From JAJTGZ01 sp964403525 (GTDB lineage Bacteria > Planctomycetota > Phycisphaerae > Phycisphaerales > UBA1924): 64,000 bases of DNA. Each line of letters starts with the position of its first letter. Positions within the stretch are counted from its first letter, which is position 1. The stretch lies in the NCBI GenBank assembly GCA_964403525.1, contig CAYOGE010000010.1, positions 1 through 64,000 of the forward strand, read 5' to 3'. This document shows, one piece after another, positions 16,550 to 25,207 of this stretch. The translations under genes and the position numbers were made by a program. The notes under the pieces were generated by a model. The model did no database searches, was not told where the DNA came from, and worked only from the letters and a program-made list of their open reading frames with translations.

Positions 16550-17959
16550 CTACGCCACGGCGTCGAGCCGGAAGGTCAGCACCTGGAGGACTCCGCCCTC
16601 AGAATCGACTTCGGGAACCGAGGGCGTCCTGCCCGTCCCGTTGTCGGCACGCGGGCTGTCCTGCCCGTGTGGTGCGGGAGGAGTGATCGCAATCTCCTTG
16701 CCAACCGGTCCATCGCCCGCCAGGACGTCAGGAAGCGTGTGCGGATTGCCCGCCGGTGATTCGGGCGCGGCAAGTGCGCTGTCCTCTTCGATCAGCATCG
16801 ACTCAACGCGCAGTCCTTGCCGCGTGATCGAGGCGCGAAGGTCGTCGATCGCCTTGCCAACGGCGGCCTTGGCCTTCGCGCTTCCTACCTGGAACCGCAC
16901 GTTAACGGTCTCGCCGCTGACGTGCATCGCGATGCGCATTGAGCCAAGTGAGGAGGGGTAGAGGCGGAGCGTGACCAGTCGCTCGCCGCCCGGTGATGGC
17001 AGGTCGCGCATCGCCACCTGCAGCCCGTGCTCGACCTGCTCGGCAACCTGCGCGGGGGCTTTGCTTTCGCGCGATTGAATGGCATTGGGCGCGCGTTCTG
17101 CCCGCCCGGCAGCGCCGCCCGAGATGGCCGTGAGGGTCGGCACGAGCGACACCCGCTGTTCGCCCGCCCGTAGCGGTGGCTGGACTGTGCTGGCACTGGC
17201 GGCCGCGGCTTTGGCGGTCGCGTCCGCCTGCGCGTCTTTGTTCTGCGGCGGCTGTGCGGGAGTCGCCAGTTTGCTCTCTTGCGCCCGCCCGCTCGCCTGC
17301 TGGCGTGACACCGGCTGGGCAGTGGTGGCATCGGTGTCCGCCCGCTCGTGGCTGGACGGCAGTGGCGAATCGGTGGTCGAGCGATTTGTGGCGGCGTCTT
17401 GCTCCGCTTGTTCTAGCGCCGGTGCGGCTGGCGCTGCCGGCTCCGCATCGATCCCGTTTCGGGCGGCCTGGGTGTTTCCCGCGACCGTCCGGGCGGCGCG
17501 TGCCTCTGCCGCGGGCTTCAACCGCAATACCGGGTCAACCCCTTCGAGGATTACCGAGACAACTTCCTGGTCAAACGAAGGCGTGCTCTGCTCGTCGGCA
17601 GCACCCGTGGAACCGGGGGTGCTTTGACCGTTCGTCTGCGGGTTCTCTGCGGGCGTGGCCGCTCGCGAGCCGGCTCTGTCTGAGGTTGCTTCTGCTTCGG
17701 CCGAGCCACCCGGCCGCTTGCTTTCATTCCGCCCGTTGACCGTGTCGGGGCGGTCAGCTGTCGGGGGCCCAATCTCGCGGCCCGACCGCGGCTCCGAACG
17801 CTTCTCGGTCAGTTGATCCATGAAGCTGGCCACCCCGCTGGGCTTGTGTTGCGCGTGGGTCCGCAGCTTCTGCGCGTTGGACTGCGCAGTAAGCGACGAA
17901 GCACCGGCGGCGGTGGCGAGCGGGTTTGCCGAGTTGCTGGCTGGCGGAAGTGGTTTCAT
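16550..17959 (-). CDS. fliK: Hook-length control protein FliK
   Basis: 469 residues. Residues 1-320 are low-complexity Ala/Pro/Gln/Ser-rich, as expected for the molecular ruler. The conserved C-terminal hook-length domain is at about 325-400: ERLVTLRLYPSSLGSMRIAM, HVSGETVNVRFQVGSAKAKA, and LRASITRQGLRVESMLIEED (the L-x-P-x-x-LG motif is clear). It signals FlhB to switch export specificity. It overlaps the upstream coiled-coil gene by 4 bp. Confidence 0.9.
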   Translation of the reverse strand: MKPLPPASNSANPLATAAGASSLTAQSNAQKLRTHAQHKPSGVASFMDQLTEKRSEPRSGREIGPPTADRPDTVNGRNESKRPGGSAEAEATSDRAGSRAATPAENPQTNGQSTPGSTGAADEQSTPSFDQEVVSVILEGVDPVLRLKPAAEARAARTVAGNTQAARNGIDAEPAAPAAPALEQAEQDAATNRSTTDSPLPSSHERADTDATTAQPVSRQQASGRAQESKLATPAQPPQNKDAQADATAKAAAASASTVQPPLRAGEQRVSLVPTLTAISGGAAGRAERAPNAIQSRESKAPAQVAEQVEHGLQVAMRDLPSPGGERLVTLRLYPSSLGSMRIAMHVSGETVNVRFQVGSAKAKAAVGKAIDDLRASITRQGLRVESMLIEEDSALAAPESPAGNPHTLPDVLAGDGPVGKEIAITPPAPHGQDSPRADNGTGRTPSVPEVDSEGGVLQVLTFRLDAVA

Positions 17960-18690
17960 GGTCCTGCGGCAGCGGCGGCGGTCACTTCGCCTCGCTTCCG
18001 CAGGTCTTCAAGCAACTCCGCTGCCAGCTTCTCGTCCCCCTTGATGAACTCGGCGAGGATCTTGGACCGGGCCCTGTCGCTCATCGAGGCGAGGTAGCGG
18101 ATGACAATGTCCCGCTGCTTCTTGGCCTGGAACGTGCCGTCGACGGCCTGCGGGCCGGGCGGGACGGCGAGGATGGCGCTGAGCAGCTTGGCGGCGTCGG
18201 CAGGCTTCTGGGCCTCGAGTGCTCCCACCGCCTGCTGGAACTGCTCGTCCTGCGAGAGCTGCTTCCACTCCGCCTGGCGGTTGTCGAACTCTGCGCGGGC
18301 GGCGTCGAGCGCCGCCGTCTGGCGGTCGAGCTCGTCGCGCCGGGTCTGGATGAGTTCCTTGAGCTGGCGGGCTTCTTCCTTCATCCGCGCCATCTGCTGG
18401 TCGAGCATGTCCTGCGCCTGACGCTGCCCCTCGATCTTCTGGTCAGAGGACACGGGAACACCCTCACGCTTGCTCGCGGCGGCGGCTTCCTTTGCCTTGG
18501 CCTCCGCCTCCGCGGACACGCGGGCCTCCTCGCTCGCCTGCTCGGCAATGGTGGGCTTGAGCACCTCGTGAACGGCACGCAGGCGCTCGACGTTGAGGTG
18601 GTCGGTCGCGAAGAGCCAGCCGACGAAGCCGCCGACGGCGACGAGGTTGGCCACCGCGAGGAAGGCAAGGATGTTCCAGACGCGTTTCAT
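17956..18690 (-). CDS. YlxF/MotE-like membrane coiled-coil flagellar protein
   Basis: 244 residues. One N-terminal membrane helix (ILAFLAVANLVAVGGFVGWL), then an Ala/Glu/Lys/Gln coiled coil of about 130 residues (for example ARMKEEARQLKELIQTRRDE), and a C-terminal domain with QRDIVIRYLASMSDRARSKI and LEDLRKRGEV that resembles the MgtE-N-like end of MotE/YlxF proteins. In Firmicutes ylxF sits exactly between fliJ and fliK as here; MotE chaperones a motility protein in rhizobia. Overlaps both neighbours by 4 bp. Confidence 0.7.
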   Translation of the reverse strand: MKRVWNILAFLAVANLVAVGGFVGWLFATDHLNVERLRAVHEVLKPTIAEQASEEARVSAEAEAKAKEAAAASKREGVPVSSDQKIEGQRQAQDMLDQQMARMKEEARQLKELIQTRRDELDRQTAALDAARAEFDNRQAEWKQLSQDEQFQQAVGALEAQKPADAAKLLSAILAVPPGPQAVDGTFQAKKQRDIVIRYLASMSDRARSKILAEFIKGDEKLAAELLEDLRKRGEVTAAAAAGP

Positions 18691-19172
18691 GTTGCGGCTC
18701 CTTCGAGCGTGTCTTCGACGCGGCCGAACCGCATCAGTGTGAGATCGTCAAGCTCGGCCGACTCGCGCCGCGCTTCTTCGGCCTTCCAGCGTTCGAGCTG
18801 CTGCTCCCGCAGCTTCTCCACCGCCTTGCGTGCGACGGCCGCCCCGGTGAGCTGGGTCCGCGCCGCCTCCAGGCGTTTCATCACACCCGCCAGTTCGATG
18901 GCGAGCGCCCGCAGTTCGGCCAGCCCGTGCAGGCCGGCGGTCGCCTGCAGACGGACCGACGAGACAACGACTCGCCCGACACCTTCGCCCCCGGCGCCCA
19001 GCAGCGCCCGCATGTCGTTTCGTTCCTGGGTCAGACGGCCCTGCACGGCGCGGACGCGTTCGTCGAGTTCGACTCGCTGCCGCTCGAGCTTCGCCACCAC
19101 GAGCTGCCGCTCGCGCTCGATGCGTCGGCGTTGCTCGAGCGCGGCTTCCAGGTTGAAGACAAAGCGTGGCAT
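18687..19172 (-). CDS. fliJ: Flagellar export chaperone/ATPase stalk FliJ
   Basis: 161 residues, almost entirely alpha-helical coiled coil. N-terminus FVFNLEAALEQRRRIERERQ is the family opening (x-F-x-L-x2-hL-x2-R). Length fits FliJ (about 145-160). It acts as the central stalk of the FliI hexamer, like the gamma subunit of F-ATPase. 27 bp after fliI; overlaps the next gene by 4 bp. Confidence 0.88.
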   Translation of the reverse strand: MPRFVFNLEAALEQRRRIERERQLVVAKLERQRVELDERVRAVQGRLTQERNDMRALLGAGGEGVGRVVVSSVRLQATAGLHGLAELRALAIELAGVMKRLEAARTQLTGAAVARKAVEKLREQQLERWKAEEARRESAELDDLTLMRFGRVEDTLEGAAT

Positions 19173-19199
19173 GGTGTGGCGTTAAACAGTCGGCGTCGG

Positions 19200-20594
19200 T
19201 CAGGCGCTGCGCCGGGCTCCCTGGGTGTGTTGCTGGGCGTTTCCGGACTCAAGGGCCAGCTTGATCATCTTGGCGCGGGCGTCCTCGAACCGCTCGGCGG
19301 TCTTGTCCTGCCTGAGCAGCTCGTTGATCCGCCCGTGATAGCCGATCGCCAGGTCCGTCTCGGCGTTGGCGCCCTTCGCGTACGCCCCGATCTGCACGAG
19401 GTCTTCAACCTCCCTGTAGAGCGCGAGCAGGCGGACCAGTTGCCTGCGTGCCGCCTGGTGGGTCGCGTCGGTCACGTCGTCGGCGACGCGGCTGACCGAG
19501 TCGAGCACGTCGATCGCCGGGTAATGCCCCTTCTGCGCCAGTGAGCGTGAGAGGATGATGTGCCCGTCGAGGATGCCGCGCGCCGCGTCGGCCACCGGCT
19601 CGGTCATGTCGTCGCCCTCGACCAGCACCGTGTAGAGGCCGGTGATCGCTCCTCCACCGAGCGACGGCACCACGGCCCCGGCCCGCTCGAGCAGGCGGGC
19701 CATCGCCGAGAAGACGCTCGGGGTGTACCCCTTGCTCGCAGGCGGCTCTCCGGCGCTCAGGCCGACCTGTCGCTGCGCGTGGGCGAAACGCGTCACCGAG
19801 TCCATCATCAGCATCACGCTCATGCCGTGGTCACGGAAGAACTCCGCCACGGCGCACGCGCTCATCGCGGCGCGGATACGCATCAGCGGCGACTCGTCGC
19901 CCGTTGCGACGATCACCACGCTCCGCGCCAGCCCCGCCTTTCCGAGTGAGTGCTCGATGAAGTCCTTTACTTCACGGCCGCGCTCGCCGATCAGCGCCAC
20001 CACGTTGACGTCGCTGGCGCAGCCGCGCGTGATCGAGCCCAGCAGCGTGCTCTTGCCAACGCCCGGGCCGGCGAAGAGGCCGATGCGCTGGCCGCGCCCG
20101 AGCGTTGTCATCAGGTCGATCGCCCGAACGCCCGTCGGCATCGCCTCTGTGATCCTCGAGCGGCTCATCGAGGGGAGCGGGGAAGGGTCGAGCGGCTGTG
20201 GCAGCAGGTCGTGCAGCACCGGGCCGCCGTCGATCGGCTCTCCGAGTCCGTTGAGGACTCGCCCGAGCATGCACCGCCCCACCGCCACCGACTTGTTCGA
20301 GTGCAGCGCGACGACACGGTCGCCCGAGCGGATGCCCGTCGTCTGGCCAAGCATCATGACGATCGTGTGCAGCCCCGAAAAGCCGACCACCTCACCGACG
20401 GCCGACGGCGACTGCCGCGGACCGAGCTCGGGGAGGTGGACAAGCGAACCGACCGGGGCAGGAAGGTCCCGCACCAGCAGGCTCAGGCCGCGCACGGCCT
20501 CGACGCGTCCGACAACGGCGATCGGCTGCAGGCCCCCGCTGGTCTGGTCACCCACACCGCCCACCGTGCTCATCGCCGCGCTGAGAAGGCTCAT
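19200..20594 (-). CDS. fliI: Flagellum-specific ATPase FliI
   Basis: 464 residues, chosen to start at the ATG 20592-20594 that overlaps the fliH stop (ATGA); the frame is open further to 21323 but there it only shadows fliH. Hexameric ATPase that energises substrate unloading. Walker A is GLFAGPGVGKSTLLGSI, Walker B region VMLMMDSVTRFAHAQRQVGL, followed by GEPPASKGYTPSVFSAMARL and ILDGHIILSRSLAQKGHYPA, all diagnostic for FliI/YscN. Confidence 0.97.
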   Translation of the reverse strand: MSLLSAAMSTVGGVGDQTSGGLQPIAVVGRVEAVRGLSLLVRDLPAPVGSLVHLPELGPRQSPSAVGEVVGFSGLHTIVMMLGQTTGIRSGDRVVALHSNKSVAVGRCMLGRVLNGLGEPIDGGPVLHDLLPQPLDPSPLPSMSRSRITEAMPTGVRAIDLMTTLGRGQRIGLFAGPGVGKSTLLGSITRGCASDVNVVALIGERGREVKDFIEHSLGKAGLARSVVIVATGDESPLMRIRAAMSACAVAEFFRDHGMSVMLMMDSVTRFAHAQRQVGLSAGEPPASKGYTPSVFSAMARLLERAGAVVPSLGGGAITGLYTVLVEGDDMTEPVADAARGILDGHIILSRSLAQKGHYPAIDVLDSVSRVADDVTDATHQAARRQLVRLLALYREVEDLVQIGAYAKGANAETDLAIGYHGRINELLRQDKTAERFEDARAKMIKLALESGNAQQHTQGARRSA

Positions 20595-21313
20595 GCGGGC
20601 ACCCCCGCTGAAGCCGGTGGCAGGAGCACATCGACGATGCGCTGCAACTGCGTGTCGATCGAGGCGTCGATCTGCCCCCCACCGGCGGCGAGACGGGCCA
20701 CGCAGGAGCCGCGTGCCAGGGCGGCGTCGTCGACGAGTTCGACATCCACGTTGTGCTGGGTGCGGGCGGCGAGCGTGGGCATGGCGCGCGTCAACAACTC
20801 CCGGTCGTCTGGGTGGCAGGCGACCTGCAAACGCGTGGGCCTGAGAACCAGTGCGAGCACCTCGGCCATCTGAACCGCAACGATGAGCGGGTCGAGCTCG
20901 ATCTGACGCTTGCAGACCTTTGCGGCGATCAGCGCCGCCAGGCGTACGACGTCCTGCTGCCCCTCGGCGAGGAAGCGTTCGCGCGTCTGCACGAAGGCGT
21001 CGAGCGCCGCCGTCCAGCCCGCGCTGAGGCGCTTGATGTCGGCGTCGGCCGCCTGCAGGGCCTGAGCGATTCCTTCCTGCTTTCCGGCGGCGCGGCCCTC
21101 CTCCAGGCCGCGGGCGTACCCCTGCTCGAAGCCCACCTTGTCTGCCCCTTCGATGATCGAGGCGCGGTCGGCGAGGGCCTCCTGCTCGATGCGTACGGCC
21201 TCCGCGCGGGCGCCGTCGAGGAGGCGCTGGCCCTGCCGGCGCAGGTCGCCAAGGTCCAGGACGATCGCGTCCCTTGTCATCACGGCGGCCTCTGAACTGC
21301 GCACAAGCGCCAT
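20591..21313 (-). CDS. fliH: Flagellar assembly protein FliH
   Basis: 240 residues. Central helix with the Gly-rich FliH motif GFEQGYARGLEEGRAAGKQE, then the C-terminal domain (VRLAALIAAKVCKRQIELDP, LLTRAMPTLA, VELVDDAALARGSCVARLAA, GGGQIDASIDTQLQRIVDVL), the latter matching the regulatory stalk-type domain that binds FliI. It links the ATPase to FliN at the C-ring. 35 bp after fliG. Confidence 0.93.
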   Translation of the reverse strand: MALVRSSEAAVMTRDAIVLDLGDLRRQGQRLLDGARAEAVRIEQEALADRASIIEGADKVGFEQGYARGLEEGRAAGKQEGIAQALQAADADIKRLSAGWTAALDAFVQTRERFLAEGQQDVVRLAALIAAKVCKRQIELDPLIVAVQMAEVLALVLRPTRLQVACHPDDRELLTRAMPTLAARTQHNVDVELVDDAALARGSCVARLAAGGGQIDASIDTQLQRIVDVLLPPASAGVPA

Positions 21314-21348
21314 CGAACGTCACTCCGGGAGAACACCACCGCCCGCGC

Positions 21349-22392
21349 TTAAACGACCAGTTCTTCCCCGCCGCCGCCGCGACCGGCGATGATGATCTCG
21401 CCGCTGTCTTCCAGGCGGCGCACGATGTCGACGATCTTCTGCTGGCTCGCCTCCACGTCGCTCACGCGCACCGGGCCCATGAACTGCATGTCCTCCTTGA
21501 TGAGCGTCGCGGCACGCTCGGACATGTTCCTGAAGATCTTGTTCTTGAGGTCCTCGCTGGCGGTCTTGAGCCCGAGCGCCAGCTCGTCGTTGTCCACTTC
21601 CTTGAGGATCATCTGGATCCCCTTGTCGTCGACGAGCTTGATGTCCTCGAAGACGAACATCAGCCGACGGATCTGCTCGACCAGTTCAGGGTCGTCGGCC
21701 TCGAGCCCCTCCATCACGCTCTTCTCCGTCGAGCGATCGGCAAGGTTCAGGATCTCCGCAACGGTCGGCACACCTCCCGCCTTCTCCATGCTCTGCATCA
21801 GCATGCTCGACAGGCGCGACTCGAGCCCCTTCTCAACCTCCTTGATCACTTCGGGGTTGGTCTGCTCCATGTTGGCGATGCGTTTGATGACCTCGATCTG
21901 CTTCTGCAGCGGCAGGCCCGCGAGGATCTCTGCCGCCTTGTGGTGCGCCAGGTGGCACAGGATCAGCGCGATCGTCTGCGGGTGCTCGTCCTGGATGAAC
22001 GTCAGCAGGTTCTCGCTCTCGGCCTTCTGCAGGAAGGCGAAGGGTGTCTTCTGCACCTGCGTCTGGATCTGCGCCAGCACCTTGTCGGCCATCTTCGGGT
22101 CGAGGCTCTTGCCCAGCAGCACCTTTGCGTACTCCAGCCCGCCCTCGCTCGCGTACTGGCTGGCCATCGACATGCCGTAAAACTCTGCGACGACCGCCTC
22201 GCGGAGCGTGTCGTTCACGCGCCCCAGCCCGGCGAGTTCGCGTGTGACTTCCTCGACCTGCTCGGCGGGCATCACCTTCAGCATCGAGCCCGCCGTGACC
22301 GGGTCGAGCGTCAGCAGAAGGATCGCCGACTTGGTGATGCCCTCCAGCTGGGCGGGGTCCTCGGGCAGTTTGTCTCCGGGCTTGCGCGGCAT
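21349..22392 (-). CDS. fliG: Flagellar motor switch protein FliG
   Basis: 347 residues. Three domains: N-terminal FliF-binding (GITKSAILLLTLDPVTAGSM), middle (LLTFIQDEHPQTIALILCHL, the EHPQ motif), and C-terminal torque domain (LMFVFEDIKLVDDKGIQMIL with charged residues, SEDLKNKIFRNMSERAATLI, DMQFMGPVRVSDVEASQQKI). Full family length. It lies one base after the fliF stop, so translation is probably coupled. Confidence 0.97.
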   Translation of the reverse strand: MPRKPGDKLPEDPAQLEGITKSAILLLTLDPVTAGSMLKVMPAEQVEEVTRELAGLGRVNDTLREAVVAEFYGMSMASQYASEGGLEYAKVLLGKSLDPKMADKVLAQIQTQVQKTPFAFLQKAESENLLTFIQDEHPQTIALILCHLAHHKAAEILAGLPLQKQIEVIKRIANMEQTNPEVIKEVEKGLESRLSSMLMQSMEKAGGVPTVAEILNLADRSTEKSVMEGLEADDPELVEQIRRLMFVFEDIKLVDDKGIQMILKEVDNDELALGLKTASEDLKNKIFRNMSERAATLIKEDMQFMGPVRVSDVEASQQKIVDIVRRLEDSGEIIIAGRGGGGEELVV

Positions 22393-22393
22393 C

Positions 22394-24187
22394 TCAACGC
22401 TCCACGTTCAACCAGCGGTTCATCAGGCTCGCGGCGTCGAGCGGCGTCTTCTTGACGAGCTCTTCGATCGACTCGAGCATCTTCTTCGTCTTGATCTGCG
22501 ACTCGCCGAGTTCGATGCCGACCATCGCCGTCGCCCCTTCGTCGGCCTCGCCGACCACGTCGTCGCCCGTCTCCATCACGGGCGGGAGGCCCGCGAGTTC
22601 CTCCGGAGAAGGCAGGTTTTGCGGTTTGGCGCTCTTGCGCACGAGCATCAGCATCATGCCCAGAGCGACACACGCCAGCGCGCCAAGGAACGCCGTCCTG
22701 ATCGTCTGACCCGTCGCCAGCTGCGACATCAGCCCACCGCCGGTGCTGCCGCCGATCGAGGCCATGTTGGACCCTACGCCCCCGCCCCCGCCACCCAGCC
22801 CCGACATGCCCAGCTGCATCACCGGGATCAGGCTCACCGTCACACGCTGGATCGAGCTGGCGGCGGTCTCGACCGCCGCAGTCTGCACGAGGGGCGTGAG
22901 GTCCTTCTCGATCCTCGACTTCTCAAGCGCGAACGCGGCGTCGATCTCCGTTTGCGTCGGCTCGTCGCTCGCGCCCCCGCCCGCCGCGCCGCCGTTGGCA
23001 GCGCCCGCGGCCGCCGGCCCTTTCTTGGTCCGCACGAGATTGACCATGTACTCGCGGCTCAGCGACACCATGACGCTCACGCGCGTGGGCATGCCGCCGG
23101 GGGCCAGAACATCCTCGAGCTTGCTGCCGAGCCCGACCTTGCTCTTCTCTGTCTCGGTCGTCTTGGTCGATGCCGACGCGGGCCCGCCGCCGCCGCCCGC
23201 GTTGATGTCCTGCGGCACGTTGCTGACCACGCCCGGCGCCGCCGCTCCGGTCGTCGAGGATGCGCCCTGCGCGGACTTCTCGGTTGTTTCGTCGCGGCTG
23301 GTTGACTCTGGCAGGCTCACCGAGCCCGACTTGAGGAAGGTCTCGGTCTTGGTCCGCTTCACGGTGTTGTCTGCCTGCACGCTCACCGAGACGATCGAGA
23401 GCGGGTCGATGCGGCTGACCACCTCGGCAACTTTTCGCTGGATGCGGTCCTCGTGCTTGGCCATCAGGTCGATGTAGCTCTCGCCGGCGGCGCCGAGCCC
23501 CTCGCCGAGCGAGCCGGTCGATCGCGGCACAAACTGCTCGCCCCTGCGCTGGTCGATCACGCGCACGTCGCTCATCGCAAGCCCCGCCTTGGCGCCGCTC
23601 ACCATCGCGGCGATCGCGTCGACCATGTCACGGTCCATCGGGCGTCCCTGCTTCATCAGCACGCCGACGCTCGCGGTGGCTTTCCGGTAGGCCGAGCCCA
23701 TGCCGATCGACTCCGGCGCATCGATCATCACCGTCGCGCGTTCAACACCCTTGAAGTTGCCGATCACGCCCGAGAGCACCTCGCACAGCGCGGCGTTCGC
23801 CAGGCGGTCGCCATCGCGGGTGCCCATCATCCAGTTCTGCCCCTTCGCCAGCGCGGCGAAGAGCGACTGGGTGTTGTCGGGGAGCTTGCCCGCCTGCTGC
23901 AGGTAGGCGAGCGCGTACATCCGCTTGTCGGGAGCGACGTAGACCTTTCCACTCTTGGTGGTGTGCTCGATGTCCGCCTCGGTCAGCGTGGTCTCGGCGG
24001 CGGCCTGCTCCGTCGGGCCCATGTCGGGCAGCAGCGGCACCAGCGACGGCTTGCTCGACCAGAGCGCAACCAGTGCGAGGGCCATCACGCCGACCACCAG
24101 CAGCGAACCGATCAGGGCCCGGTCCTTGCCGGAAAGCCCGCCGAGTTGGCGCATGATCGTCGCCCAGGCTTGTCGAAGAGCACCCAT
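22394..24187 (-). CDS. fliF: Flagellar MS-ring protein FliF
   Basis: 597 residues, first flagellar gene in the window. First membrane helix ALIGSLLVVGVMALALVALW (about 26-45), YscJ/FliF ring domain (ADIEHTTKSGKVYVAPDKRM, RLANAALCEVLSGVIGNFKG, ERATVMIDAP, ATASVGVLMKQG), FliF C-terminal domain, a Gly-rich loop, second membrane helix (IRTAFLGALACVALGMMLML) and the cytoplasmic FliG-binding tail ending LMNRWLNVE. GGAGG precedes the ATG by 5 bases. fliE and flgBC, usually just upstream, are missing; divergent from a glycosyltransferase. Confidence 0.96.
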   Translation of the reverse strand: MGALRQAWATIMRQLGGLSGKDRALIGSLLVVGVMALALVALWSSKPSLVPLLPDMGPTEQAAAETTLTEADIEHTTKSGKVYVAPDKRMYALAYLQQAGKLPDNTQSLFAALAKGQNWMMGTRDGDRLANAALCEVLSGVIGNFKGVERATVMIDAPESIGMGSAYRKATASVGVLMKQGRPMDRDMVDAIAAMVSGAKAGLAMSDVRVIDQRRGEQFVPRSTGSLGEGLGAAGESYIDLMAKHEDRIQRKVAEVVSRIDPLSIVSVSVQADNTVKRTKTETFLKSGSVSLPESTSRDETTEKSAQGASSTTGAAAPGVVSNVPQDINAGGGGGPASASTKTTETEKSKVGLGSKLEDVLAPGGMPTRVSVMVSLSREYMVNLVRTKKGPAAAGAANGGAAGGGASDEPTQTEIDAAFALEKSRIEKDLTPLVQTAAVETAASSIQRVTVSLIPVMQLGMSGLGGGGGGVGSNMASIGGSTGGGLMSQLATGQTIRTAFLGALACVALGMMLMLVRKSAKPQNLPSPEELAGLPPVMETGDDVVGEADEGATAMVGIELGESQIKTKKMLESIEELVKKTPLDAASLMNRWLNVER

Positions 24188-24241
24188 CGGATCCTCCGCT
24201 GCAGAAACCAGGCGCGTTCCACGCGCCGTGCAAGGTCAAGC

Positions 24242-24269
24242 CACCGGTGAACCCGGCCAGCCACCGGTG
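24242..24269. promoter_or_regulatory. Twin CACCGGTG palindromes, candidate operator
   Basis: Two identical perfect palindromes CACCGGTG (24242-24249 and 24262-24269), each within AGCCACCGGTG, are spaced 20 bp start to start, close to two helical turns. They lie 55-82 bp upstream of fliF and about 105 bp upstream of the divergent glycosyltransferase. This fits a cooperative dimer-binding site. No regulator is assigned. Confidence 0.45.
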
Positions 24270-24360
24270 TGTGTCGGCCAAAGCTGCACGGGCGCTTGAA
24301 GAACCTTGCGCCCCGGCAAGCGCAAGAACTGCCGAACGGGTGAGGTGGCACGCTGGCCAC

Positions 24361-24366
24361 TAGACT
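24361..24366 (+). promoter_or_regulatory. Candidate -10 element (TAGACT) of the glycosyltransferase gene
   Basis: TAGACT ends 7 bases before the ATG at 24374, so transcription would begin at or next to the start codon (leaderless). No clear -35 is seen. One of several such cases in this window. Confidence 0.4.
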
Positions 24367-24373
24367 TGGCCCG

Positions 24374-25207
24374 ATGACCGCACCCACACACCCACCCGAC
24401 GGGACCGCCGAGGCGATCGAACTGTCGCTCCTCGCGCCGGCCCACAACGAGCAGGACAACGTCGAGCGGCTTGTTGAAGAAGGTGGCGCGGCCCTCGCCG
24501 CTGCGGTCGGAGGAGGTGTGGAGGGGGCACTCGGACGCTACGAGTTTGTCATCGTTGACGATGGCTCAACCGACCAGACCAGAACCAGGATCGCGGCACT
24601 GATCTCCGGCCGCCCTTGGCTGCGGTGCGTCGCCATGACCCAAACTCCGCCGGGCAAGGGGAACGGGCAGTCCGCGGCGTTCTACGCGGGCGTGCGTGCT
24701 TGCCGCGGCCGCCTGATCGCCACCCTTGACGCCGACTTGCAGAACGACCCCGCCGACCTGAAGGCGATGGTTGACCTCATGAACCGCACCGGCGCGGACC
24801 TTGTGCAGGGCGACCGATCGCACGCACGCGCAGACAACGCTGTGCGCAAGATCACAAGCCGCATCGGGCGGCTGTTCCGCAACCTGATCCTCGCCGACGC
24901 CGTGCGGGACACCGGTTGTTCGCTGCGCGTGATGAAGCGGGAGGTCGCGCTGCAACTCCCCCTCCAGTTCAAGGGCATGCACCGCTTTATCCCGATCACC
25001 GCGGTACACCTTGGGTACAAGGTCGTCGAGATGCCGGTCCACCACCGGCCGCGGGTGGCCGGCGAGACAAAGTACGGCTTCGGCATCTGGCAGCGGGCGC
25101 TGCCGGGCCTGATCGACTGCTTTGCCGTCCGCTGGATGGGTAAGCGGCGGCGGCCGACCGCTTCGACCGAGATCGGTGCGGACTTTTCAGACGGAGCCAA
25201 GCGATGA
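24374..25207 (+). CDS. Family 2 glycosyltransferase (dolichyl-phosphate-mannose-synthase type)
   Basis: 277 residues. GT-A fold: LSLLAPAHNEQDNVERLVEE, the nucleotide-binding YEFVIVDDGSTDQT, KGNGQSAAFYAGVRACRG, DxD motif in ATLDADLQNDPADL, DLVQGDRSHARADNAVRKI, DTGCSLRVMKRE and PVHHRPRVAGETKYGFG. It probably transfers a sugar to a polyprenyl or lipid carrier. No membrane helices are evident at the end. It overlaps the LAB_N-domain gene by 4 bp (ATGA), suggesting that both act on an envelope glycolipid. The motif order matches the ArnC/DPM1 branch. Confidence 0.88.
   Translation: MTAPTHPPDGTAEAIELSLLAPAHNEQDNVERLVEEGGAALAAAVGGGVEGALGRYEFVIVDDGSTDQTRTRIAALISGRPWLRCVAMTQTPPGKGNGQSAAFYAGVRACRGRLIATLDADLQNDPADLKAMVDLMNRTGADLVQGDRSHARADNAVRKITSRIGRLFRNLILADAVRDTGCSLRVMKREVALQLPLQFKGMHRFIPITAVHLGYKVVEMPVHHRPRVAGETKYGFGIWQRALPGLIDCFAVRWMGKRRRPTASTEIGADFSDGAKR

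Noticed and set aside
17926..19185. Plus-strand frame of 419 codons opposite fliJ and the ylxF-like gene
   Set aside because: Leu/Arg/His-biased shadow; minus-strand genes have overlaps of 4 bp and conserved flagellar motifs.
24226..24245. Sigma-54-like site (TGGCTT-GACC-TTGC on the minus strand) upstream of fliF
   Set aside because: The gap between the GG and GC elements is one base short of the strict spacing, and the -24 box is imperfect.
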